A DNA stretch of 64,000 nucleotides, from positions 1,922,001 through 1,986,000 of the forward strand of contig BCGN01000002.1 in assembly GCA_001599295.1 (NCBI GenBank), written 5' to 3'. Every line of letters starts with the position of its first letter. The stretch's first letter is position 1. This DNA comes from Sporopachydermia quercuum (taxonomy: Eukaryota > Ascomycota > Sporopachydermiomycetes > Sporopachydermiales > Sporopachydermiaceae). The notes beneath the pieces are model-generated. The model saw only the letters and a list, made by a program, of their open reading frames with translations, ran no database searches and was not told the origin of the DNA. This document shows positions 48,955-58,682 of this stretch, piece after piece. The position numbers and the translations under genes were made by a program.

Positions 48955-51168
48955 ATGAGAGATTCAAATTTCAAAGTCGTTTCTGCTAATAAAGCAGCAA
49001 TCACGTTAACATCATCATTATATGATCGTAGAGCCTTGGATTGCTCTTCTGACCAACCACTTGTTACATCATTAAATCACTTGACTTACTTAGTCTCATC
49101 GTCAACTAAAGTCAGAGAAGCACTTTGTAATGATGGTGGTATTGAAAGATTAGTTGATATCTTGAAAGAGTGCAATGCTTTTGATTGCTCTGAAAAGATT
49201 TTAAGGGGTTGGAAATGGACATTATCATTTCAATGTTTACTTGTCGTGGGGACACGAGGAACAGAAGCCACAAGGAAAAGATTAGTAGAAGCAGGAATCG
49301 TTCCCATATTAACAACAATCCTTGACAACTTTTTAATCACCATGAATGCACAACAGGTGGCAACAACAATAAAACACACAGATAAAAGTTTCGATAACAA
49401 GTTTGCTGAAGACTTTCCAGTTGTCGATCAACATTCGCATGATTCTTGTCATATCCTAGTGAGTAATAATTTTAACAGAGAGAACATATCGAGCAGCCCA
49501 AGAAACTTATCAGCCTCGCAACCTTCATTAGATGCCTCAACCACTAGCTCTATTTTCCCCTCCAGCCATTCACAACCATCTAGCTATCAAAGTAATTTGA
49601 ATGGCGTTTATGAATCAGCCCTCAACACAGTTTCACGTACCATATCTAGATTCCTAGACTCCTCAGGTAACAACAGCTTGACTCATAGATCAGAAGGCAG
49701 CTCCGATGATGAGGATCCATCAGTCAGATCAAAAGACGCTACAGAGGATTTAGACATGCTTGATATTGACGGACCAACAAGCCAGGGTAGTTTCAATGAC
49801 GTGAACTCCAATATGGATGGCATGCTCACCAATTTGCAATCACCATCAACATCACAGGAGATACATCCAAGACACTTTAATTACTGGCTTCAAACTGCTT
49901 CGATGAACGATCCATACTCATTACTGGAAATGATTTCGACTTCAAACTCTGTTGTACCATCAGCTGAGTATCCTTCCTTTCAACCAACAGATGCTATTGG
50001 AGAGACAGATTCTTTCACTATTTTTCTTGATAGAGTTAGTTCTTCTCGCGATGCAAAAGCTATGGAAACTTCCCCTCGGTTGTTTCGACATGGCGTTCTA
50101 ATTCCAAAGGAAGAAGATGCATTGTGGGCACTGCAGTTACTAGCATTTATCTCAAAGTATGCCTACTTAAGATCCTACTTAGAACAATCATACATTATTC
50201 CTTCTATGAGTTTAAGATCTCAATGCTCACAACATGAGTTGAGTAGTTATGATATTGACTACATTGAACTTAAGAGTTCAAGTAATACGAAGATGAGAAA
50301 TACTGTTAAGAATTGTGGTGAAAGGAAAGAGGAGGTAAGAATATCAGAAGCATGTGTAACCAAATTCGCTAAGATGAGATGTGATACAAAACATGGAGGT
50401 AACTCGGAATCATCAGATCCAACAATGAGCATAAACATAGACCAAGAAAGGTTAACGGAGATGTTTTTATCTACACAGCATTCTTTTCCTGATACTTTTG
50501 AAGAACTTTTAAATCACTTCAGAAAAGAGAACTGCTTGAAAGTTGTCGAAATCATCAGAAACTGCGAAATGAAAAGACAAGAAAAAGATGCCGAGGAAAA
50601 GGAACTGTTTAATTATGACCACTATAATTTTGATATCGATAACCAAGAAAATGATTTTGATTTGAATGAAGAATATCGCCAAGCTCGAATTAATGTCTTT
50701 CCTGTGGTTGAGAAGTTTACAGTGAAAAGCAAATCATCAGAATATCAATATTGGGCCGGTGTTACAATGAGGAACTCTTGTAGGAAAGATGAAACACGCG
50801 GAGGTGTCAGGCAATGCGCTTGTTTTGATTGCGGNAAATGGGAAGAACATCCAAAGCAATTTGCAAAATGTCGAAGATGTAAGCGAACAAAGTACTGCTC
50901 TAAAGAGTGTCAACTTAAAGCTTGGAACTATCATAGACATTGGTGTTATCCTTCCGGTTTCTCGTCCACAAGTTCGAGCTCGTCATCTGCCAATAATCTC
51001 CCTCCGGCGCAAAGTAATCCAGATCCTACCAGAGAGTCTCCTGAAGATGTCACTGACGAAATGGCACACATCATCCCAAGTACAACGAGGTTCGCCGCAG
51101 CCGAATCTAGTTTGAACGGTAATCGAGTTCCAAATCCATCAACTGTTTCCGAAACAATGGATGGTTAA
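48955..51168 (+). CDS. MUB1: Mub1/SamB-type MYND zinc-finger protein
   Basis: The 737-residue protein starts MRDSNFKVVSANKAAITLTSSLYDRRALDC, the conserved Mub1/SamB opening, followed by an Armadillo-like region (about 20-150), a Ser-rich disordered middle, and 'ALWALQLLAFISKYAYLRSY' near residues 390-410. A MYND zinc finger near 620-664 holds CACFDC, CRRCKRTKYCSKEC and HRHWC; all expected Cys/His ligands are visible. In S. cerevisiae Mub1 works with the E3 Ubr2 and E2 Rad6 to ubiquitinate Rpn4, and also affects bud size. The ATG at 48955 is chosen because the conserved block begins exactly there; the frame stays open upstream but without ATG. Confidence 0.92.
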   Translation: MRDSNFKVVSANKAAITLTSSLYDRRALDCSSDQPLVTSLNHLTYLVSSSTKVREALCNDGGIERLVDILKECNAFDCSEKILRGWKWTLSFQCLLVVGTRGTEATRKRLVEAGIVPILTTILDNFLITMNAQQVATTIKHTDKSFDNKFAEDFPVVDQHSHDSCHILVSNNFNRENISSSPRNLSASQPSLDASTTSSIFPSSHSQPSSYQSNLNGVYESALNTVSRTISRFLDSSGNNSLTHRSEGSSDDEDPSVRSKDATEDLDMLDIDGPTSQGSFNDVNSNMDGMLTNLQSPSTSQEIHPRHFNYWLQTASMNDPYSLLEMISTSNSVVPSAEYPSFQPTDAIGETDSFTIFLDRVSSSRDAKAMETSPRLFRHGVLIPKEEDALWALQLLAFISKYAYLRSYLEQSYIIPSMSLRSQCSQHELSSYDIDYIELKSSSNTKMRNTVKNCGERKEEVRISEACVTKFAKMRCDTKHGGNSESSDPTMSINIDQERLTEMFLSTQHSFPDTFEELLNHFRKENCLKVVEIIRNCEMKRQEKDAEEKELFNYDHYNFDIDNQENDFDLNEEYRQARINVFPVVEKFTVKSKSSEYQYWAGVTMRNSCRKDETRGGVRQCACFDCXKWEEHPKQFAKCRRCKRTKYCSKECQLKAWNYHRHWCYPSGFSSTSSSSSSANNLPPAQSNPDPTRESPEDVTDEMAHIIPSTTRFAAAESSLNGNRVPNPSTVSETMDG

Positions 51169-51905
51169 ACTAATGATTTAATGACCAATTCATACTAACG
51201 TTTACGCATGCTAATTCAACGTTTGATTGCATTAATTACTGCTAAACTTTCTTCATGAACTACATTCTGCATCTCTAAGGGTTTNATTATTTAGTTTTCG
51301 TGTGTCATGTTCGGATGCTGTTATTCTTCATTTTTTCTTTCTTTTTCTTCCTGTTATGTTTTTTTATTATATTGGAATCATCAATATTTTTCTTGGCATT
51401 TCTCAGTTTTCTGAACTAATTTTCGATATCACTAATACTTATTGTCGCTCTTATTTATTTACTCATTTTTGTTTTATTTATTTTATCTGGTTTTCGTTTA
51501 CTTTTTATTTATTTTGTATTCATTCAAAACATTATTGACGGGTTTTGGCATAGTTTCAGCCAGTGGTTTCGGTTTTGATGGTGAAATGGTTGAACAGTAT
51601 AATATCACGGTGGGTTAGATTCCATAATGGAAAATCTAATGCAAATAAAGCAGATTTATTATATGACCTTGTTTGTTTTCTAGTAAACTATCTATAAAAA
51701 GCTCGTTGATTGAATAGTGAGAACGTGATCGAATTGTTTATCTATCATAGATAAAGCGAAGAGTTCTTATGACTCTGCTTGAGCTACAATCTATGTTTGG
51801 TCACTGCAACGAGCAATACACACAAACAGAGCCCATAGGTTTTCAGCATACAATTACTATCGAATCACCAAACTTCTATTACAACTGAGAAGCNCATCGA
51901 TATTC
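51169..51905. other. Convergent 3' intergenic, MUB1/OAC1
   Basis: About 740 bp, T-rich near 51320-51540, where a 78-codon Phe-rich open frame is taken as chance. No gene seen. Confidence 0.55.
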
Positions 51906-52847
51906 TTAATACAACCTTTCGATATTTCTTATCCATTTCATGGTTTGTTCCATGAACATTAGAGTCAAGATTGTGTGAGGACCGATTCTCAATAAATGAG
52001 CCAGGAAACCTTTATACAATGCAAACACACCTTCCGTTCGAACAGTTTTCTTCAAACAATCGAAAGGTCCAGAATATAAATTACCCCGTTGATTATACAC
52101 TCTTGTCAATAAAACATCCCAAGGGTTCATAACTATAGCTACACCCACACCAGAAGCAGCAGATGCAACGAGGTGTTTCAACGGACCTTCGTCTATCAAT
52201 TGATACCTTTCAATTGTATGCTTTACCCATGTATAAATAGGTAGTTGAACAGAAGAACCTGCACCTGTTCTTAGAATAGCTGCATCAACACCACGATATA
52301 ATCCTTTAAATCCTTCTGCTTTATAGATAGTGGAGAGACCATCCCAAATCGATGTATAATGCGTTTGTTGACCAATTTGAAACATTGGTGAGTAAGATTG
52401 CATTCGAGTCTTTATCAGATAAAATGGTGATCCTGTGACTGCTCCCATAATACCAGACACAGCACCAGCTACAACATTCAATGGAATATTCTGTAATTTG
52501 GTTGAATCTTCGTCAGGAAATACAAGCTCATTCAATATATTCCTAGTAGGTTCATAAANACCTAATCGACAACCATTCAAGCCAATTTGATAGATATAAG
52601 CAGCAAGCAATCCTTTCTGCAGACCTCTGACACCTTCGTTTTTATAAATAACATGCATAGCTTGAAATGGGCCTCTATATATCAATTTAACGTTTTCCCT
52701 TGCTGCTAGTTCACCCTGCAATTGCATTCTAGTCTTAACCAGTTCAATAGGATTAGTAATTGTTACTGCTCCACAGGCCGCCAGAGCACCAGCAATGAAC
52801 CCACCAGTTGTGCTGATGGAATTGTTATCTTTTTCTGATTTCGACAT
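51906..52847 (-). CDS. OAC1: Mitochondrial oxaloacetate carrier Oac1
   Basis: The 313-residue protein has three mitochondrial carrier repeats with signatures NPIELVKTRMQ, SPFYLIKTRMQ and NPWDVLLTRVYNQ, and six transmembrane helices. Segments 'LQKGLLAAYIYQIGLNGCRLG', 'GIDAAILRTGAGSSVQLPIY'-like 'GVDAAILRTGAGSSVQLPIY' and 'GPHTILTLMFMEQTMK' are near identical to S. cerevisiae Oac1. Oac1 imports oxaloacetate, sulfate and related anions and exports isopropylmalate for leucine synthesis across the inner membrane. The second repeat lacks the usual acidic residue, as in the known Oac1. A CTG codon (52622-52620) encodes the invariant Leu of GLQKGL. One residue is unknown (N). Confidence 0.94.
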   Translation of the reverse strand: MSKSEKDNNSISTTGGFIAGALAACGAVTITNPIELVKTRMQLQGELAARENVKLIYRGPFQAMHVIYKNEGVRGLQKGLLAAYIYQIGLNGCRLGXYEPTRNILNELVFPDEDSTKLQNIPLNVVAGAVSGIMGAVTGSPFYLIKTRMQSYSPMFQIGQQTHYTSIWDGLSTIYKAEGFKGLYRGVDAAILRTGAGSSVQLPIYTWVKHTIERYQLIDEGPLKHLVASAASGVGVAIVMNPWDVLLTRVYNQRGNLYSGPFDCLKKTVRTEGVFALYKGFLAHLLRIGPHTILTLMFMEQTMKWIRNIERLY

Positions 52848-54047
52848 CGCAAAAATACTATCAACAAATCTTTCTTTCCAGCTGTTTATTTCTTTGAGAG
52901 TAATAAATGTACTAGTAGATTGACGCTTTCACCTACAACTGAGATATATAAGTTGGAAGAGCCTTCAAAATGCTTACAATGGTTCCGATGGGTGCAATAA
53001 GTCTTGCAACGAAACTATCACCAATCCAACCAAATCCTATCAAATAACTAAACCGCCAGCTAAATACCAGCAATAAAATACAGTATCAGGTTTTCTTATT
53101 AAAGCTTTCACGAGGGCTCAACATACAATGGTTATGCTATGCCCGTTGCTTTCTAACAACCAATATAATTTGGACTCTTGCTTTTCTATGACATATAATT
53201 ATGCGGGCAAGTATAATAATCCAATCTGCCCAAAATTTGCTCGGTGATTTCAACGTACTTTGATTAAATTGTCATAAATTGATATTCTGTTAGCTCTATT
53301 AATTATTTACTACGTTATTCATTTGAAAATAAAAGAATAGACAGAAAAGAAATGTTGGAAAGTTAATCGGAAAGTTTCGAAATTTCACTTTCAAAAAATC
53401 TATACTTCAAATTGCCGATAACGACAAATGAAGGAGATGATGATGGGATGGAAGCCGTAAAGGATCATGTAGCTACTAAAGGAAAGGCTTGTGTGAATAT
53501 TCAGCATTATAGAGCTTTCCAGATATTATTATAACTAGGAGGTTCTTTTTCGACAGCATATCATTATTTAATAGATTTATTGGGGATATGATGAGAATGA
53601 TAGGCAGTAGAGGGAAATGAAGCGGAGGAGGTTTACTATGCAAAAATATGCAAGATGTATGCAAAATTTGCACTTGGGAAGGCAGACTTAATACTGGGAG
53701 CTAAGTTTTAGAGGTTGGAGGTATGATTATTTGCAGTAAACGTCTGAGGAAAAACAGCTCAGATAGAATCAACTCTGAGTTTTTGATCAATCCTACCAAA
53801 TATAACTTGAGGGCAACTTGTGATTAAGGACTGAGGATGATGACTGATGATGCATGATCGAGTGCATACATAGCAATCCGTATTAATGCATACAGATAAA
53901 GACATGCAAATCTTCTCAAGAGGCTCTTCCAAAGGTGTACATTGTTCGTGCAGTTATTACTTATAATTTGAATTAATCCTACGGCGAACTTTCAATTTAC
54001 ATAAATTCAATTGTAATGCAACCTAATCTACCGATTGACATACAAGA
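52848..54047. other. Intergenic, upstream of OAC1
   Basis: About 1.2 kb with no gene; a 65-codon open frame at 53476-53673 is taken as chance. It should contain the OAC1 promoter and the CAP2 3' end. Confidence 0.55.
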
Positions 54048-55023
54048 TTAAGAACCAGCCATGTTTCTAATAACCTCAGAGTGTAATGTCCTTTCCTGGG
54101 TGACTTCTGACAAAGCTACAGGAGATCTCAAATCACCGACTATATCCCTGGTTTTTCCAAAATAAACCTCCTGAAGCATATTTCGAAGTTTTGATTCAAT
54201 ATCTTCAATAATGGTTCCCAAATTGATAATGTGGGAGCTAGAGTTATCAACGGATACCCTTTTCTCTGTTTGACGAGTAAGATTACCACTGAGATCTAAA
54301 GCTGTAGAAGAGACAGAGGAAGATAAATCTAAAATAATTGTTGATGTCACCTTATAACTAACAGTGCCTCTTCCTTCCGGATTGACTTCAAATACATGAA
54401 TACTATCCCACGAGCCACCGTTATTGGAGTCTAACGTCTTCTTTATCAAGACAACACCAGCAAAAGAATAATCAACCAAAGCTTTTTCATAGTCATCTCC
54501 ATCTCCTCCAGATTCATCTAAATCCCATAAATAAACACTTGACACACCTCCTTCATAATATGACTCTCGATATAAATCAAACGAATCATTCATATGTTTT
54601 TCCAGTCTTCTCAAATTATGACTTGGATATGGACATTCATCATCCCCTTCTGATGGCGCTGGAGTGTAAGTATTAGTCCAAGGACTTCTGTAGGAGTCTC
54701 CATCGCGATTATAATCACAAATAAGATATGGCTTGTTGACTTTTGAATCTGATTTGATTATTAATGGTTGATCAATAGAAGACAATAGGTCTTCTGCAAT
54801 ATCCGATGACAACTGACATAATGAAGTCAAATTCTCTCCGATGTTTTTTGGACTAAGCCTTCTAAGAAGGTCTAATGATGCATCAAGCGAGTCTTCAGCC
54901 TATAAGCACAAATGTTAGTTAAGCTGAGGAATTGCAGCGATTTGAAGAGCCAATTGAAGCAGGAAAGATTCAATTGAGAAGGAGGAGATCGGAATAGTTA
55001 TTGTAATCTCCACAACATACCAT
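54048..55023 (-). CDS. CAP2: F-actin capping protein beta subunit, one-codon first exon
   Basis: Exon 2 is 54899-54048 and exon 1 is just the ATG at 55023-55021, directly followed by a GTATGT donor. The 121-nt intron has an AACTAAC branch and a TATAG acceptor 15 nt on. The 284-residue product then starts MAEDSLDASLDLLRRLSPKNI, matching S. cerevisiae Cap2 (MSDAQFDAALDLLRRLNP). Further matches are 'YLICDYNRDGDSYRSPWTNTY', 'NDSFDLYRESYYEGGVSSVYLWDLDE', 'WDSIHVFEV', 'LSGNLTRQTEKRVSVD' and 'IEDIESKLRNMLQEVYFGKTRDI'. With Cap1 it caps barbed ends of actin filaments in cortical patches. No other in-frame ATG precedes the conserved N-terminus, which supports the split start codon model. Confidence 0.9.
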
Positions 55024-55972
55024 GATAATAAGCACAGTCTACAGGCAGTATCAAAGGTGAGATCCTTATATAAGATTAATGTAAATCAACCAACTGATTG
55101 ATCAGTTTCAACGATCAAGATATCAAATGTAATGCCTGATCAATTGTAATTAATTGTAATAATAATTAGCTATTGATCAATGAGTACCATCTATACTAAG
55201 GAGTGAAGGGTGTCATTGAAAGTAGGACAAGATGTCGCTGATCAATATTAATGTCAGGACATATTAGNGTCTGATACAAAACAAGCAAGAAAGGAAGGGG
55301 TCGTACAGAGATAATCGTTCTGTTTCTAGAGAACTTATCAATAGGAGGTATTATAATAATGCTCCTATCAAAACTTACAGAAAGCTGTTGGAGAAACCAT
55401 TAAAGGGAATTGATTCAACTGGAAGAAATAATAATTTTACGAACCTTGTAGGGGTTGCATGGCAAAGGATTGAGCAGACTCCAAATCGACTCATAGTTCT
55501 GTCAACTCTTCTGACAATATCTTCAGAAGACCGAGCAGTGTAGCCCTTGCTGCGCTGGAGTCTACAACATCTGCAGAATTAGAAATTTGGATATAAATAG
55601 TATCTGATAAATAAGTCTGGATTACTCGAGTCTCCACAATAGCTAAATCTAAGAGACAAGTCTGTAATGAAGAATTTTTCATTCAATAGATGCTCTTCAA
55701 TTTACACAATATGTAAGTGCTACCACATGTAAAGTAATTGTCCCTTATAACTCTCCCCTATTATTGGACTCTCCTAGATTCGTCCTATTGATGATTATGT
55801 GTTGTTTTTCTCCATAAGTGCCATTAATTATTATATAGCTATCTATTGATATATAAGATGAATAATAAAGCAAGATAAGCACCTGGATAGTAGCTTATTT
55901 ATAGAAGAATAATATGTAACCAAATAGGTAATACTTAGATTTGAAATTGAAAGCCATTTGCAAAATATGTCA
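55024..55972. other. Intergenic, CAP2 to tRNA-Asp
   Basis: About 950 bp. It includes the CAP2 promoter and a 63-codon open frame listed separately with low confidence. Confidence 0.5.
55491..55682 (-). CDS. Short open frame of unknown status
   Basis: A 63-codon ATG-to-stop frame, beginning MKNSSLQTCLLDLAIVE and ending in an amphipathic-looking helix (ATLLGLLKILSEELTEL). Composition is protein-like, with few rare features, but I recognise no family and length alone is not significant in AT-rich DNA. It lies 470 bp upstream of CAP2 on the same strand. It could be a small gene, part of a long CAP2 leader, or chance. Confidence 0.2.
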   Translation of the reverse strand: MKNSSLQTCLLDLAIVETRVIQTYLSDTIYIQISNSADVVDSSAARATLLGLLKILSEELTEL

Positions 55973-56060
55973 TCGGCAATAGTTTAGTGGCTAGAATTTC
56001 CGCCTGTCAGGACATTTGTTCAGCACGCGGGGGACCGGGGTTCAATTCCCCGTTGCCGAG
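55973..56060 (+). tRNA. tRNA-Asp (GTC) with a 16-nt intron
   Basis: Acceptor TCGGCAA pairs perfectly with TTGCCGA, discriminator G. The D-arm is TAGTTTAGTGGCTAGAA, the anticodon stem TCCGC/GCGGG with loop CTGTCAC after removing a 16-nt intron one base 3' of anticodon GTC. The T-arm is CGGGGTTCAATTCCCCG. A TTCTTTTTATTTTT terminator follows. The S. cerevisiae tRNA-Asp(GTC) has nearly the same body but no intron. Confidence 0.93.
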
Positions 56061-56355
56061 TTCTTTTTATTTTTATTATTAACTTATAATTTTTCATTAT
56101 TGTACTGACTTCTATGTTTTTGAGTCTCTATTACCGCCTAGGTATTAGTTAGATATAAACAAATGATACTAAACTTTCAAATAGCTAATTGTATACCTTC
56201 TATAAGTATTTATTGAGTACTAAAGGAGTTCGTGTGCAAATGATTTTCATGGGTGTTCTTATTTCTTATCACTACCTCCTAACTACCTCCCAGACCAAAT
56301 TCAGTGAACATATTTATTAAGTTTTTTATTCTCTCATCTACTATACTGAACACTG

Positions 56356-57609
56356 TTATAATTTTGCCAAAGATTGCTTATAGTCTGAGTTGTTATAAAT
56401 AGTAGAGTATACTGCTGTTTCTGTAGCCAAGTAACTATTGAAACATGGCTCATCATAGCAAGGAAGAACATGGGAAGCCCATACTCCAGCTATTCCTGAT
56501 TTACGATCAATCCAATAATAGATATTAGTCAATCCACACCAAAAACAACTGCCTGGAGGCTTTCCTGAAGGCGTTTGATCATTGTAAATAAGAAAGGTCA
56601 AACCCCAGCCTGCATCAACACCAGGAAATATGTCAAAGCTTCTTGATGCTATGGGATTAGCAGAGTCAAGATGCCTAAGAATTTTCACTCCCTGGGCTGG
56701 TAAATGATCTGATGTAGCCAGTTCAATTGTCTCCTTCTGCAAGATAACGTTTCCGGTTTCTATACAAACACCATCATTGAGCCACATTCTAAGAAACTTC
56801 ATATAATCTTTTATAGTTCCATATAATCCATGCCCACCATGTTGTAATTCAGGGTTCAGAGGGTACTTATCCCTGGTGGGAATAAGTTTCTTATCGGCAA
56901 CTCTCATATGCACTGTGACTTGTCTTTTTTGATATTCCTCATCACGCATAAACCGGAAAGATGTAATGGAAAGTGGCTTGAATATGCGTTCTGTACAATA
57001 TTCTTCAGGTGTTAAACCTGTTGCTCCTTCTAAGACTAAACCTAACCAATCTATATTGATTCCATAGAACCATCTACTGCCAGGATCAAATAATAGAGGC
57101 GCAATTATAGAGTCTCTTTTACCTGTGGTAAGATTGGGTTTCCCTGTTGCTTTCTGTAGCTTCATGTACTCTTCACTGTAGAAAGGGTATGCTAAGCCCG
57201 TGGTATGGGTCATCAATTGAAGTATAGTTATATCGGATTTAGGTGCCCTTAATATGGGCTCACCATTACTGTCAAATCCTTCAATAACTTTCAACTCTGA
57301 AATCTCAGGAACGAACTTCTTCGCTGAATCACTCAATTTTAGTACTCCCTTCTCCATAAGTTGAAGAATTGCAACACCGATCACAATCTTAGTACAAGAG
57401 AAGAAGGGATAGATAATGTCTCCCGTTAAAGGTTCATTTTTTCCTATTGTTTTGGTACCAAAGAACCCTGAATAAATATCTTCATTCTTATCGGTCACAT
57501 AGGCTGTAATGCCAGGTATATTATTTGGGTTTGCGGTTGATTTTTTCAACACTTCATCAATCTTCTTTTTGATTTCTGCTCGTTGCTTAGCGTTCACTTC
57601 AATTGTCAT
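56356..57609 (-). CDS. Beta-lactamase-fold serine hydrolase (LovD/EstB-like)
   Basis: The 417-residue product belongs to the class C beta-lactamase/transpeptidase-like family. The nucleophile motif SxxK is SCTK at residues 71-74 (PFFSCTKIVIGVAILQL). A 'LMTHTTGLAYPF' segment follows, then the tyrosine motif in 'RWFYGINIDWLGLVLE', and 'HGGHGLYGTIKDYMKF' takes the place of the KTG/HxG box. Family members in fungi are esterases, acyltransferases or peptidases, not antibiotic-resistance enzymes; LovD transfers an acyl chain in statin synthesis. No signal peptide or membrane anchor is seen, so it is probably cytosolic. The substrate is unknown. It stands alone, not in a biosynthetic cluster. Confidence 0.85.
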   Translation of the reverse strand: MTIEVNAKQRAEIKKKIDEVLKKSTANPNNIPGITAYVTDKNEDIYSGFFGTKTIGKNEPLTGDIIYPFFSCTKIVIGVAILQLMEKGVLKLSDSAKKFVPEISELKVIEGFDSNGEPILRAPKSDITILQLMTHTTGLAYPFYSEEYMKLQKATGKPNLTTGKRDSIIAPLLFDPGSRWFYGINIDWLGLVLEGATGLTPEEYCTERIFKPLSITSFRFMRDEEYQKRQVTVHMRVADKKLIPTRDKYPLNPELQHGGHGLYGTIKDYMKFLRMWLNDGVCIETGNVILQKETIELATSDHLPAQGVKILRHLDSANPIASRSFDIFPGVDAGWGLTFLIYNDQTPSGKPPGSCFWCGLTNIYYWIDRKSGIAGVWASHVLPCYDEPCFNSYLATETAVYSTIYNNSDYKQSLAKL

Positions 57610-58682
57610 TGCGATGATTTTTTTCGAATGCTCAAACCAAGACCAACTTTGCTTGTTGAGGTTCTATGAATTATGTTAGCAATAAGACTCGGTTTTTAAT
57701 GGATGAATGAGTGAATGTTACGCTGCAAATTATAAGTAAAATAATTTCACGACAAGATGGACACATAATATACGTACTTCTGTTTCAAAATAGCTCCTGC
57801 TGTTTTTCTATGCTGGAGGCAGAAAGGGTTGATGTAAGTATAAAGAAACCCCACAGAAAGATAATTGATCCGAGGCTTAAGCAATCAAAGTTTAAGTTGA
57901 CAAGCAGTTTCTCTGCACATTTTAGTTTGAGTTAAAGTTGAGTTTCTAAGGCAGGCAGAATTCTACTGTTTTTGTTGAAAATAGTAACGGTGATTTGATT
58001 TAAATCAGCAGCTTATTTGAGGAAACAACAAGAAATAAAAGTCAGATATGCCCAATTGAGTTTTATTCAATTATTGTTTATTGAATGCTGAGAAGCATTC
58101 TTTCTCTTACTCCACGGTTTCATTATCCAGTTTGAGTTTCTTAGAAATTGCAAACCTTGTTTTCGACTTGAAAGCTTAAAAGCTTCTTTGCATATTTATA
58201 CAGATCTCGTTCTACAGAAAGCGATCCATTCGAAATATAACAATAGTCATTGTCAATTTAAATAGCAAATAGAATAGATAATAAATAACCGAAACATTAC
58301 ACATATAATCACCAGCTTTCCTTCTTTATCCTCAGAAACCATTTGTTAACTTCCTTCACCCGTGTTTGGACAAATAAAGAAACTAATAAACTCACAAACC
58401 AATTATTTCTATACAGCAAAAAAACTGTATCTAACCAGAGGTTATTACGAACGTTTGTTCCCTTATTTTATGAACAAACATAAATCTCCAATTTCATAAT
58501 CACAACCCAGAATAAATATAAATAAATAAATAAATAAATNAATAATAAAAATAAATAAATAAATAAGCAAATCAATAGCATAATAACTGTATCACACTAT
58601 TGAATTGAGATCAGTTCTTGACAAACTAAATGTCAGTATTGACTGCGTCAATTCATGAGCATTATCTAATACCATGCCAGCT
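57610..58682. other. Intergenic, beta-lactamase-like to UTR1
   Basis: About 1.07 kb; a 74-codon open frame at 57711-57935 is taken as chance. Near the UTR1 end lies an imperfect (AAAT) microsatellite, listed separately. Confidence 0.55.
58511..58566 (+). repeat. Imperfect (AAAT)n microsatellite
   Basis: About 56 bp of AAAT units with two interruptions and one N, 120 bp past the UTR1 stop codon. Confidence 0.9.
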
